Source of the DNA: Phenylobacterium sp.
Lineage (GTDB): Bacteria; Pseudomonadota; Alphaproteobacteria; Caulobacterales; Caulobacteraceae
Direction of reading: 5' to 3'
Assembly (NCBI RefSeq): GCF_004297125.1
Contig: NZ_SCVD01000028.1
Span: 62,001-126,000 of the forward strand
DNA length: 64,000 nucleotides
Shown: piece after piece, positions 34,320-42,054 of the stretch
Position numbering within the stretch: position 1 is the first letter of the stretch
How the letters are laid out: each line of letters begins with the position of its first letter
Position numbers and translations under genes: made by a program
Notes under the pieces: generated by a model
What the model saw: only the letters and a program-made list of their open reading frames with translations
Databases searched by the model: none
What the model was told of the DNA's origin: nothing

Positions 34320-34688
34320 TCAGCCCAGCTTGCGCACCAGCACCGTGATCCGCTCGCGCTCGCCGGGCCGGCGCTCCACCAGCAGCCGCGCTACCTGGGC
34401 GTCGTCGTGGAAGGCGTAGCCCTTGATCGCGTCCAGGATCGCCTTGGCCAGGTTGTCGAGGTCGAGCCAGGGCGGCTCGCCCACGTACTCCATCCCGATC
34501 TCCACCGAGAAGTCGCCCCAGGTGGGCCGCGAGCCGCGCCAGGCCTTGCGGAAGAACTCGTAGATCAGCGGCTTGTAGTACTTGGCCTGGGTGGTCAGGC
34601 CATCGACGGTCACCTCCAGCAGGCCGTCGGCCTCGCGAGCGCGCACCTTGCCATGCTGTGTCCAGGTCTCGTCCATCGAAGCCGTCAT
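34320..34688 (-). CDS. RusA-family Holliday junction resolvase-like protein
   Basis: Protein of 122 residues with the RusA nuclease pattern PPWLDLDNLAKAILDAIKGYAFHDDAQVARLLVER. The aspartates of DxDN and of DDAQ are the metal ligands in RusA, an endonuclease that resolves Holliday junctions and is often phage-derived. No phage genes surround it. Chromosomal single copies of this type occur in alphaproteobacteria. The ATG at 34688 was chosen over an upstream one that would overlap the fumC start region; ATG 34676 is also possible. Confidence 0.72.
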   Translation of the reverse strand: MTASMDETWTQHGKVRAREADGLLEVTVDGLTTQAKYYKPLIYEFFRKAWRGSRPTWGDFSVEIGMEYVGEPPWLDLDNLAKAILDAIKGYAFHDDAQVARLLVERRPGERERITVLVRKLG

Positions 34689-34758
34689 AGCGGCCCGGCG
34701 GCTTGCAGTCTCCCGCCGGGGAGTTAAACCGTTGGCCGCCGACAGCCAGGGGATCCCG

Positions 34759-36150
34759 ATGACCGCGACGCGTACCGAAACCGACACCTTCGGCCCGATC
34801 GAGGTCGCGTCGGACCGCTACTGGGGCGCGCAGTCGCAGCGCTCCATCGGCAACTTCAAGATCGGCTGGGAGAAGCAGCCCAAGTCGGTGATCCGCGCCC
34901 TGGGTATCGTCAAGCGGGCCGCCGCCGAGGCCAACACCGAGCTGGGCCGCCTGGATCCCGAGATCGCCAAGTACATCATCGCCGCCGCCCAGGAAGTGAT
35001 CGACGGGAAGCTGGACGACCATTTCCCCCTGGTGGTGTGGCAGACCGGCTCCGGCACCCAGTCGAACATGAACGCCAACGAGGTGATCTCGAACCGCGCC
35101 ATCGAGATGATGGGCGGCGTGATGGGCTCCAAGACGCCGGTCCATCCCAACGACCACGTCAACATGAGCCAGTCGTCGAACGACACCTATCCGACCGCCA
35201 TGCACATCGCCTGCGCCGAGCAGGTGGCCAAGGAGCTGATGCCGGCGCTGGAGCACCTGCACGCGGCCCTGAAGGTCAAGGAACAGGCCTTCGCCAAGAT
35301 CATCAAGATCGGCCGCACGCACACCCAGGACGCCACGCCCCTGACGCTCGGCCAGGAGTTCGGCGGCTACCGCCAGCAGGTCGCCAACGGCGTCCGGCGC
35401 ATCAAGGACAGCCTCTCCGGCCTCTACGAGCTCGCCCAGGGTGGAACGGCGGTGGGCACGGGCCTCAACGCCCCGGTGGGCTTCGCCGAGCTGGTGGCCG
35501 AGAAGATCGCGGCCATCACCCGCCTGCCCTTCGTCACCGCGCCCAACAAGTTCGAGGCTCTCGCGGCTCACGACGCCATGGTCTACAGCCACGGCGCGAT
35601 CAACACGGTGGCGGCCTCGCTGTTCAAGATCGCCAACGACATCCGCTTCCTGGGCTCGGGCCCCCGCTCGGGCCTGGGCGAACTGTCGCTGCCCGAGAAC
35701 GAGCCCGGCTCGTCGATCATGCCGGGCAAGGTGAACCCGACCCAGTGCGAGGCCCTGACCATGGTCTGCGCCCAGGTGTTCGGGAACCAGGCCACCATGA
35801 CCTTCGCCGGCGCCTCGGGGCATTTCGAGCTGAACGTCTTCAACCCGGTGATGGCCTACAACTTCCTGCAGTCGTCGCGCCTGCTCGGCGATGCGGCCAT
35901 CTCGTTCACGGACAACTGCGTGGCCGGCATCGAGGCCCGCGAGGACAACATCAAGGCCGCGCTGGAGCGCTCGCTGATGCTGGTCACCGCGCTGAACGGC
36001 AAGCTGGGCTACGACAACTGCGCCAAGATCGCCAAGGCGGCCCACAAGAACGGCACCACCCTGCGCGAGGAGGCGGTCGGCGGCGGCTACCTCACGAACG
36101 AGGAGTTCGACGAGTGGGTGCGGCCGGAGAAGATGATCTCGCCGGGCTGA
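34759..36150 (+). CDS. fumC: class II fumarate hydratase
   Basis: Iron-independent fumarase of 463 residues that interconverts fumarate and malate in the TCA cycle. It shows VVWQTGSGTQSNMNANEVISNRA, HPNDHVNMSQSSND, GRTHTQDATPLTLGQEFGGY and the signature GSSIMPGKVNPTQCEA. The N-terminus TETDTFGPIEVASDRYWGAQSQRS and the length match FumC exactly. The start has AGGGGA 5 bases upstream. The longer open frame upstream is antisense to the RusA-like gene. Confidence 0.97.
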   Translation: MTATRTETDTFGPIEVASDRYWGAQSQRSIGNFKIGWEKQPKSVIRALGIVKRAAAEANTELGRLDPEIAKYIIAAAQEVIDGKLDDHFPLVVWQTGSGTQSNMNANEVISNRAIEMMGGVMGSKTPVHPNDHVNMSQSSNDTYPTAMHIACAEQVAKELMPALEHLHAALKVKEQAFAKIIKIGRTHTQDATPLTLGQEFGGYRQQVANGVRRIKDSLSGLYELAQGGTAVGTGLNAPVGFAELVAEKIAAITRLPFVTAPNKFEALAAHDAMVYSHGAINTVAASLFKIANDIRFLGSGPRSGLGELSLPENEPGSSIMPGKVNPTQCEALTMVCAQVFGNQATMTFAGASGHFELNVFNPVMAYNFLQSSRLLGDAAISFTDNCVAGIEAREDNIKAALERSLMLVTALNGKLGYDNCAKIAKAAHKNGTTLREEAVGGGYLTNEEFDEWVRPEKMISPG

Positions 36151-36194
36151 TCTCCAGCCATTGACCCCGCCGCCGAACCGGCGCGTCTGGGGGC

Positions 36195-36443
36195 ATGGCA
36201 AAGGAAACCGTCTACATCATCCAGTCCTACGTCGCCGGACGTGGGAAGTCGTTGAAGGCCGAGCAGCAGGTGGGCTGCAAGACCGCCGCGGAGGCGCGCC
36301 GCAAGGCCGAGCGTCTCGGGCCTCTGCGCCCCGCCGTGGTGGCGTTCTCGGCGACCGCCGACACCGAGCTGGGCGACTACGACGAAAACCCGGTGATCCT
36401 GTTTAAGTCGGGACCCGTGCCCTACCCGTTCGCCGACGCCTGA
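36195..36443 (+). CDS. small conserved-type hypothetical protein
   Basis: Protein of 82 residues, MAKETVYIIQSYVAGRGKSLKAEQ at the start and PVILFKSGPVPYPFADA at the end. The pattern of a strand, a helix of AAEARRKAERL and a second strand resembles small alphaproteobacterial proteins of unknown role. I recognise no domain. It lies 44 bases after fumC and converges with the redox-enzyme gene. Confidence 0.65.
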   Translation: MAKETVYIIQSYVAGRGKSLKAEQQVGCKTAAEARRKAERLGPLRPAVVAFSATADTELGDYDENPVILFKSGPVPYPFADA

Positions 36444-36444
36444 C

Positions 36445-37377
36445 CTACTCCGCCGCGTAGACCACCGGATGGGCGTGGGCCCAGAGATGCGCGCGATAGG
36501 CCTCGAAGCACTGCTCGCCGCAGATCAGCCGCATCATCGCGCCCTCGGCGATGTGCCGCGCGCATCCCGGGTCGGCCTGGACGAGCGGAACCAGGGCCTC
36601 GGCGTTCCAGGCCCGCGAATGTTCGATGTCCAGCTGGGCGTGCAGCGCGAAATACTTGCGCTGCTCCGGCCCGCAGCCGAGGCGCTTCAGGCCCTCGTCG
36701 ACGCAGGACACGCGGGTCGGCGCAGTCAGTTCGACGACGCCCAGGGCCCCGATCGACTGATAGACGTAGCGGCGGGTGGTGGCGAACGCCGTCATGGTGT
36801 TGGCGAGGGCCAGCGACTGCCACAGCGTCCCCTCGATGGTGGGCTGCAGGCCGAGCCCTTCGACCGTACGGTCCAGCATCGGGCCGTGCATGCCGGCCGC
36901 CTTGCCGCGGCCCATCTCGTCCCAGTAGTTGCGGGCCAGCTCCAGCTTGGGGCGCGCAGGCAGCTTCACCTGGGTCATGGCCACGAGGTCGTCGAAGCCT
37001 GCCTCGCCGGCCGCCTCCTGGGTCAGGAACCACTTGATCTGCTCCAGGCTGGCGCTCGTCTCCAGCCAGGCGAACAGCTGGTCGTACTGCCCGGGGCCGG
37101 ACAGCTTCAACTTCTCGAACCAGGCGATGAAGTCATCCGGGTCGGAGGGGACGTCCGCCACCAGCGGCGCGACCTCGGCGCGGAAGCCCTCGATGAAGGC
37201 GCCTTCGATCCGCATCATCCGGAAATCGTTGTTCAGGTCGACCGACCAGTCGGGGCTGGGCGTCTGCACGGCCAGCCGGCGACGGTTCCAGTGCGCCAAG
37301 CCCTTGTGGACCGCTTCGGCGTCCGGAAACTCGGGCGAAAACAGGCCGATACGGGCCAAACGCTGGGCTGCGAACAT
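36445..37377 (-). CDS. iron-containing redox enzyme family protein (heme-oxygenase-like fold)
   Basis: Protein of 310 residues, largely helical. The segment LELARNYWDEMGRGKAAGMHGPMLDRTVEGLGL carries Glu and His in the positions used for a di-iron site by heme-oxygenase-like oxidases. The later HAQLDIEHSRAWNAEAL supplies the second Glu/Asp-His set. Known members perform N-oxygenation or C-C cleavage in secondary metabolism, but housekeeping homologs of unknown role are common in Caulobacterales. No biosynthetic neighbours are seen. Substrate unknown. Confidence 0.75.
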   Translation of the reverse strand: MFAAQRLARIGLFSPEFPDAEAVHKGLAHWNRRRLAVQTPSPDWSVDLNNDFRMMRIEGAFIEGFRAEVAPLVADVPSDPDDFIAWFEKLKLSGPGQYDQLFAWLETSASLEQIKWFLTQEAAGEAGFDDLVAMTQVKLPARPKLELARNYWDEMGRGKAAGMHGPMLDRTVEGLGLQPTIEGTLWQSLALANTMTAFATTRRYVYQSIGALGVVELTAPTRVSCVDEGLKRLGCGPEQRKYFALHAQLDIEHSRAWNAEALVPLVQADPGCARHIAEGAMMRLICGEQCFEAYRAHLWAHAHPVVYAAE

Positions 37378-37456
37378 ATTGATACTCCCTCGGAGGCGAG
37401 GGAGCGCACAAACCGTTCTCAGGTTCCTATGTCGGCTTTCCGAACGACGTCCGGGC

Positions 37457-38461
37457 TCAGGCGCGCCGCATGACCGCGAAGTCCGCGAGGTCCTGGAGAG
37501 CGGGGCGCCAGGTGTTGGAGCCGTGGTCGGCGATGGCGGCCTTGGCGCTCTCAGCGTAGCGGGCGGCGAAAGCCAGGGTGTCGTCCAGGGCGCGGGTCTC
37601 GCGCATCAGGTCGCGGGCGTGGTCCAGGTCGCCGTCCTGCTGCTCGCGACGGTCGACGGTGCGGACCCAGAAGTCGCGCTCGGAGCCGGCGGTCCGCTGC
37701 ATGGCCAGCAGCAGCGGCAGGGTGACCTTGCCTTCGCGGAAGTCGTCGCCGGGGTTCTTGCCCAGGGTCCCGGCGTCGCCGGAATAGTCCAGGGCGTCGT
37801 CGATGAGCTGGAAGGCCAGGCCCAGTTCCTGGCCGAAGCGGCGCATCGCGCGGCAGCGCTCCGGCGGGGCGCCGGCCGAGACGGCCCCGGCCTCCGCGGC
37901 GGCAGCGAACAGTTCGGCGGTCTTGGCCTTGATGATCTCGATATAGACGTCCTGGCTGAGCTCCAGGTCGTGGCTGCGGGTGAGCTGCAGGACCTCGCCC
38001 TCGGAGATCACGCGGCTGGCTCGCGCCAGGATCTCCAGCGCCGGCATCGAACCGGCGCCGACCATCAGCTCGAAGGCGCGGGCGAACAGGAAGTCGCCCA
38101 CGAGCACGCTGGCCGGGGCGCCCCAGATCAGGTGGGCCGCCACCCGGCCGCGGCGGAGCTGGGAGCTGTCCACCACGTCGTCGTGCAGCAGGGTGGCGGT
38201 GTGGATGAACTCGACCGCCGCCGCCAGCTTCAGGCAGCCGTCGTCGCGGGCGCCGCACAGACGGGCCGCAGCGATGGTCAGGAGGGGCCGCAGCCGCTTG
38301 GCCGAGCCGGCGATCAGGTGGTCGGCCAGCGCCGGGATCACGGGGACCGGGCTGTCCATATGCTCGCGGATGAGGGCGTCCACCGCGCGCATGTCCGGGC
38401 CCGCGAGCTTCAGCAGCAGGTCCAGGGACGGCGGAGCGGCGATAGCCTGGGCGGCTTCCAA
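37457..38461 (-). CDS. ispB: polyprenyl diphosphate synthase (octaprenyl type)
   Basis: Prenyl transferase of about 334 residues that makes the long side chain of ubiquinone from farnesyl and isopentenyl diphosphate. The first Asp-rich motif is FIHTATLLHDDVVDSSQLRRG and the second is FQLIDDALDYSGD. KRLRPLL and GKNPGDDFREGKVTLPLL are also typical. The start is probably the TTG at 38461, which has AGGAA 10 bases upstream and a family-like N-terminus. The frame is also open to an ATG at 38551. Chain length cannot be read with certainty. Confidence 0.88.
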   Translation of the reverse strand: MEAAQAIAAPPSLDLLLKLAGPDMRAVDALIREHMDSPVPVIPALADHLIAGSAKRLRPLLTIAAARLCGARDDGCLKLAAAVEFIHTATLLHDDVVDSSQLRRGRVAAHLIWGAPASVLVGDFLFARAFELMVGAGSMPALEILARASRVISEGEVLQLTRSHDLELSQDVYIEIIKAKTAELFAAAAEAGAVSAGAPPERCRAMRRFGQELGLAFQLIDDALDYSGDAGTLGKNPGDDFREGKVTLPLLLAMQRTAGSERDFWVRTVDRREQQDGDLDHARDLMRETRALDDTLAFAARYAESAKAAIADHGSNTWRPALQDLADFAVMRRA

Positions 38462-38600
38462 GGGTAGTGCGTTCCTATATCGACCACGGCGTCCGGGCCC
38501 CGACCGGTCGCCATTCGCCGGGACAATGGTGACGCGACAGGGCATGGTCAAGCGACCACGGCTGAATGCGTTCAGTCCCTTCTACACCAAGGTCAGCCGA

Positions 38601-39347
38601 ATGGATGCAACCACCGAAGACGCCGTGCTGGACGGGCGCGTGCGGCTGCGGCAGCCGACGCGGGGCTATCGCGCCGGGCTGGACGCCGCGCTGCTGGCGG
38701 CCGCATGCGATGCGAAACCCGGCCAGCGGGTGCTCGAGGCGGGCTGCGGCGCCGGCGGAGCCCTGCTCGCCGCGGCCGCGCGGCGGCCGGACGCGCGTTT
38801 CACCGGCGTTGAGCGCGACCCCAAGGCTCTGGCCCTGGCCCGGGAGAACATCGACCTGAACGGCTTCGGCGAGCGGGTGACGGTGATCGAGGGCGACGTC
38901 GCCACGCGGTTCTCCGCCCTCGGGCTGGAGCCGTTCGACGCCGCCTTCGCCAACCCCCCCTTCTTCGACGACCCGGACAGCCTGCGCGGCCCGGCGCCCG
39001 AGCGGCGCGCGGCCTGGGTGGCGGACGACGGGCTGGAAGCCTGGATCGGGTTTCTCTCCAAGGCGGTGAAGGAAGGCGGCTCCATCACCGTGATCCACCG
39101 CGCCGACCGGCTGGGCGACCTGCTGGCCCTGCTGGCGACCAAGGCGGGGTCGGTGCAGATCCTGCCGATCCAGCCGTTCGCCGACGAGCCGGCCAAGCGG
39201 GTGCTGGTGCGGGCCATCAAGACCGGCAAGGCGCCGCTGCGCCTGCTGCCGGCCCTGGTGTTGCACGACCGCGACGGCGGCAAGCACCGGCCGCAGGTCG
39301 AGGCGATCCTGCGCGGCGAGGCGGGGTTGGGCTGGGCCGCCCCCTAG
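38601..39347 (+). CDS. SAM-dependent methyltransferase, TrmN6/YfiC-like
   Basis: Methyltransferase of 248 residues. The N-terminus TEDAVLDGRVRLRQPTRGYRAGLDAALLAAAC is that of the TrmN6 group. The SAM motif is VLEAGCGAGGALLAAA and the catalytic NPPF motif is ANPPFFDDP, which marks N6-adenine or N5-glutamine methyltransferases. E. coli TrmN6 modifies A37 of valine tRNA; the same target is likely but not proven. ATG 38544 is an alternative start. The stop shares CTAG with the convergent gene. Confidence 0.85.
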   Translation: MDATTEDAVLDGRVRLRQPTRGYRAGLDAALLAAACDAKPGQRVLEAGCGAGGALLAAAARRPDARFTGVERDPKALALARENIDLNGFGERVTVIEGDVATRFSALGLEPFDAAFANPPFFDDPDSLRGPAPERRAAWVADDGLEAWIGFLSKAVKEGGSITVIHRADRLGDLLALLATKAGSVQILPIQPFADEPAKRVLVRAIKTGKAPLRLLPALVLHDRDGGKHRPQVEAILRGEAGLGWAAP

Positions 39348-39649
39348 ATCCCCAAGGTTTCCCGGCAGCTCGGATCGACGATGTCCTGCTGCTCGGGGTG
39401 CTTTTTCACCCAGGCGGACATGAAGGGACAGGTGGGAACCACCTTCAGGCCTTCGGCGCGGGCGTAGCCGAAGGCGTGGCGGGCCAAGGCGCCGGCCACG
39501 CCCTTTCCTTCGAACGCCGGCGGCACGACCGTGTGCGGCAGGATGATCTGGCCGGGCTTCAGGCGGTATTCGGCGAAGGCGGTCTCGCCATCGAGGTTCA
39601 CCTCGAAGCGGTGCGCCTGGGTGTTGTTGGTCACTTCGACGTCGGCCAT
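39344..39649 (-). CDS. small YjdJ-type GNAT-like acetyltransferase
   Basis: Protein of 101 residues beginning MADVEVTNNTQAHRFEVNLDGETAFAEYRL. The acetyl-CoA segment is VPPAFEGKGVAGALARHAFGYARAEGLKVVPTCPFMSAWVKKHPE, with the cysteine of the family (PTCPF). It is a second member of the same family as the gene at 22744, here with a more canonical sequence. The substrate is unknown. It is transcribed away from the short frame and rsgA. Confidence 0.88.
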   Translation of the reverse strand: MADVEVTNNTQAHRFEVNLDGETAFAEYRLKPGQIILPHTVVPPAFEGKGVAGALARHAFGYARAEGLKVVPTCPFMSAWVKKHPEQQDIVDPSCRETLGI

Positions 39650-39744
39650 GGCGGTCTCCTTGCTCGCCCCTTCTTGACGCGGCGCGGGCCGCCCGCCAAG
39701 GTCCGCCGCGTTCTGGCGAGGCCATCAGCAGAGGAGAGGTTCAC

Positions 39745-39801
39745 ATGTCGCCCATTGCCCGCGCAGCCCTCCGCTGCGTCGCCGCGCCGGTTGCTGTCTA
39801 G
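39745..39801 (+). CDS. possible 18-residue leader peptide upstream of rsgA
   Basis: The frame encodes MSPIARAALRCVAAPVAV. It has GGAGAGG 5 bases before ATG, a strong ribosome site. Its stop codon lies inside the first of two perfect hairpins that follow. The arrangement of short peptide and hairpins before a gene resembles an attenuation leader. One Cys codon and several Ala and Val codons are present, which does not point to a clear amino acid signal. Confidence 0.4.
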   Translation: MSPIARAALRCVAAPVAV

Positions 39802-39829
39802 CAACCCCCCATCCCCGCGCACGGGGATG
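39789..39829 (+). promoter_or_regulatory. tandem hairpins in the rsgA leader
   Basis: Hairpin 1 is GGTTGCT-GTCT-AGCAACC (39789-39806) and overlaps the stop of the 18-residue frame. Hairpin 2 is CATCCCCG-CGCA-CGGGGATG (39810-39829). Both are perfect, three bases apart. No T-run follows, so an intrinsic terminator is unlikely. Hairpin 2 also resembles the REP-like element family of this window. Confidence 0.5.
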
Positions 39830-39876
39830 ATCCGCGGTCGGCGCCTGACTGGCTCCCGACATCAAGGACATCCCCA

Positions 39877-40965
39877 TTGCTGACCTCAGCCCTCACCGAC
39901 TACGGCTGGACCGACGCGCTCCAGGCCGACTTCGAACCCTTCGCCGGCCAGGGCCTGATCCCCGGCCGCATCGTCGTGCAGCAGCGCGGCGGCTATCGCC
40001 TCGTGACGCCGGACGGCGAGATGGACGCCCGGGCCTCCGGCGCCCTCATGAAGGCCACCGCCGAGGACACCCGGCCCACCGCCGGCGACTGGGTGGCGGT
40101 CGAGGCGCGACCCGGCGAGACCACCGCGCTCGTCCATCACATCCTGCCCCGCAGGACCGCCTTCATCCGCAAGGCTTCCGGCCCCCGGGGCGGCGCCCAG
40201 GTGGTGGCGGCCAACGTCGACGTGGCCCTGCTGGTGGCCTCGCTGAACTCCGACCTGAACCTGCGCCGGCTGGAGCGCTATCTGGCGACCACCTACGAGA
40301 GCGGCGCGGACCCGGTGATCGTGCTGACCAAGGCCGACCTGGCCGGCGACTATGCCGACCGGATGGCCGAGGTCGAGGCCATCGCCTTCGGCGCCCCGGT
40401 GCTGGCCCTGTCGTCCAAGACTCACGAGGGCCTGGACGCGCTGGACGCCTACCTGCAGCCCGGCCGCACCGCGGTGCTGCTGGGCTCGTCGGGCGCGGGC
40501 AAGTCGACCCTGCTCAACGCGCTCGCCGGCGAGTTGAAGATGGATACGGGCGAGATCCGCGAAGCCGACGAGCGCGGGCGCCACACCACCACCCACCGCG
40601 AGCTGGTGCGGCTGGCGTCGGGCGCGCTGATCCTGGACACGCCGGGGATGCGCGAACTGGGCCTGTGGGACGCCGACGCCGGGGTGGCCGCGACCTTCGC
40701 CGACATCGAGGCCCTGGCCGGGCAGTGCCGGTTCGCCGACTGCGCCCACGGCAAGGAGCCGGGCTGCGCCGTCCGGGCCGCGATCGAGGCTGGCGAGCTG
40801 GATCCCGACCGGCTGCGGAGCTTCGAGAAGCTGCAGGCGGAACTGGCCTTCGAACGCCGCAAGGAGGACCCCCGCGCGGCGATCGAGAACAAGAAGCTGT
40901 GGATCAGCCGCCACAAGGCCGGCCGCGCCCGGATGAAGGCCAAGCGCGGGCAGGACGACGGGTAG
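39877..40965 (+). CDS. rsgA: ribosome small-subunit-dependent GTPase RsgA
   Basis: Circularly permuted GTPase of 362 residues that acts late in 30S ribosome maturation. Motifs appear in permuted order: G4 VLTKADLAG, G5 LSSKTHEG, G1 GSSGAGKSTLLNAL, G3 LDTPGMRELG. The zinc knuckle CRFADCAHGKEPGCAV follows and the end is basic. The start is a TTG at 39877, with AAGGA about 8 bases upstream; no suitable ATG exists before the conserved N-terminus. The leader upstream is described separately. Confidence 0.95.
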   Translation: MLTSALTDYGWTDALQADFEPFAGQGLIPGRIVVQQRGGYRLVTPDGEMDARASGALMKATAEDTRPTAGDWVAVEARPGETTALVHHILPRRTAFIRKASGPRGGAQVVAANVDVALLVASLNSDLNLRRLERYLATTYESGADPVIVLTKADLAGDYADRMAEVEAIAFGAPVLALSSKTHEGLDALDAYLQPGRTAVLLGSSGAGKSTLLNALAGELKMDTGEIREADERGRHTTTHRELVRLASGALILDTPGMRELGLWDADAGVAATFADIEALAGQCRFADCAHGKEPGCAVRAAIEAGELDPDRLRSFEKLQAELAFERRKEDPRAAIENKKLWISRHKAGRARMKAKRGQDDG

Positions 40966-40989
40966 CGCGCCGCAGGCGCAGTCGTTCGA

Positions 40990-41078
40990 ACCGCACAAAA
41001 CGCAGAAAGGCGCAGAAGGGCGGCCCGACAGGGCGACCTGCCGGTTCCTCGATCTGCGTCTTCTGTGTTTTCTGCGGT
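40990..41078. repeat. long imperfect inverted repeat
   Basis: The left arm (40990-41016, starting ACCGCACAAAACGCAGAAAG) and the right arm (41053-41078, ending GTGTTTTCTGCGGT) are complementary over about 26 bases with a few mismatches. The gap between them is 36 bases. It lies between the convergent rsgA and 41113 genes and is unusually poor in GC. It may be a bidirectional terminator or a copy of a dispersed palindromic repeat. Confidence 0.6.
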
Positions 41079-41112
41079 CGATTGGATCGGCGCTGACGCG
41101 CCGGAGCGGGGG

Positions 41113-41637
41113 TCAGGCGGAGCTGTGGTAGGCCGGCTGCGGCGGGCGGTCGGCCGCCTCGCCGAAGGTCGGCGGGGAGAGGCCGAGTTCGCGGTGGAGG
41201 TGGGTGATCACGGCCCGGAAGGGCGCCAGGGCGAAGTCCTCGTCCAGCACCTCGTCGTCCAGGCGTTCGTAGAGGTCGTACAGCCGCTCCTCAGCGATCT
41301 CGATGTCGTCGGGGGTCTCTTCGCAGATGGCCCGCTGCATCCACATGCGCACCTGGGCTTTGCGGCGGCGCACGTGGCTGACCATCTCGCGGTTGACGCG
41401 CTCATGTTCCTCGACCGCGTCCTTGGCCGCGTCGCGGCGGAACCGGGTCTCGAGCGCCAGGGTCTGGCGCACCGCGCGGGCGATCTTCGGAAAGGCGGCG
41501 ACGGCCCGGGCCTTGGCCTCGGGCGTTTCGGCCGCCTCGACCTCGTCGCGCAGGCTGCGCGCGATCACCATGCCGATCTCGGCCAGCTCGGCCAGGACCG
41601 CCCCGTGGCGCTCGCTCGTGTCGTCGGCGGTGGACAT
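41113..41637 (-). CDS. hypothetical helical protein
   Basis: Protein of 174 residues predicted from composition to be almost wholly helical. Heptad-like charged stretches include RFRRDAAKDAVEEHERVNREMVSHVRRRKAQVRMWMQRAI and IEIAEERLYDLYERLDDEV. There is no signal peptide and no domain that I recognise. It resembles conserved hypothetical proteins of Caulobacteraceae. ATG 41637 was preferred to a TTG two codons upstream. It converges with rsgA across the inverted repeat. Confidence 0.65.
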   Translation of the reverse strand: MSTADDTSERHGAVLAELAEIGMVIARSLRDEVEAAETPEAKARAVAAFPKIARAVRQTLALETRFRRDAAKDAVEEHERVNREMVSHVRRRKAQVRMWMQRAICEETPDDIEIAEERLYDLYERLDDEVLDEDFALAPFRAVITHLHRELGLSPPTFGEAADRPPQPAYHSSA

Positions 41638-42054
41638 GAACAAAAGAAGAACATGAGACGCGGCCGATTGTCAAAGTTGTTCGACATAAGCGGGTTGCAG
41701 CCCCAAGGCGGACGTGGCGGAAGTCTGAGACGGGGCGGACACAGTCACCGGCACAGCGCCGTGAAGCGGACCTTCACCAACATGCCCACGAGCAGACCTG
41801 GCGGTCGTCGGCGGGCGGATGACGGACGTTTGGAGTCTTATGGCTTCGGCATGAGTTCACGTCCGTGGATCGCTGCGGGCCGTCGAGGTACGGCTCGAAT
41901 TTCGAACCCGAGCTGATCCGTCAGGGTAAGCGTTGCCCTGAGCCCACGCGCGCGGTTGGTGTGGCGTGGTTGCGACGAAGCCTTGGTAAGCGGCCCTTAA
42001 TCCAGAGGCGTCAAAGTTTCGAGTGGCTGGCGCCGGCCTGCTCGGAGCGAGACC
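41638..42054. other. intergenic region, no gene seen
   Basis: This 417-base stretch separates divergent genes. Frames in it lack a plausible start or protein-like composition. Just before the next gene a CGGAGCGAG ribosome site is visible (about 42035-42050). No long dyad or clear -35/-10 pair was found. Confidence 0.4.

Noticed and set aside
34320..34688. Prophage remnant suggested by the RusA-like gene
   Set aside because: No integrase, capsid, lysis or attachment sequence is nearby, and the flanks are core genes (sciP, fumC).
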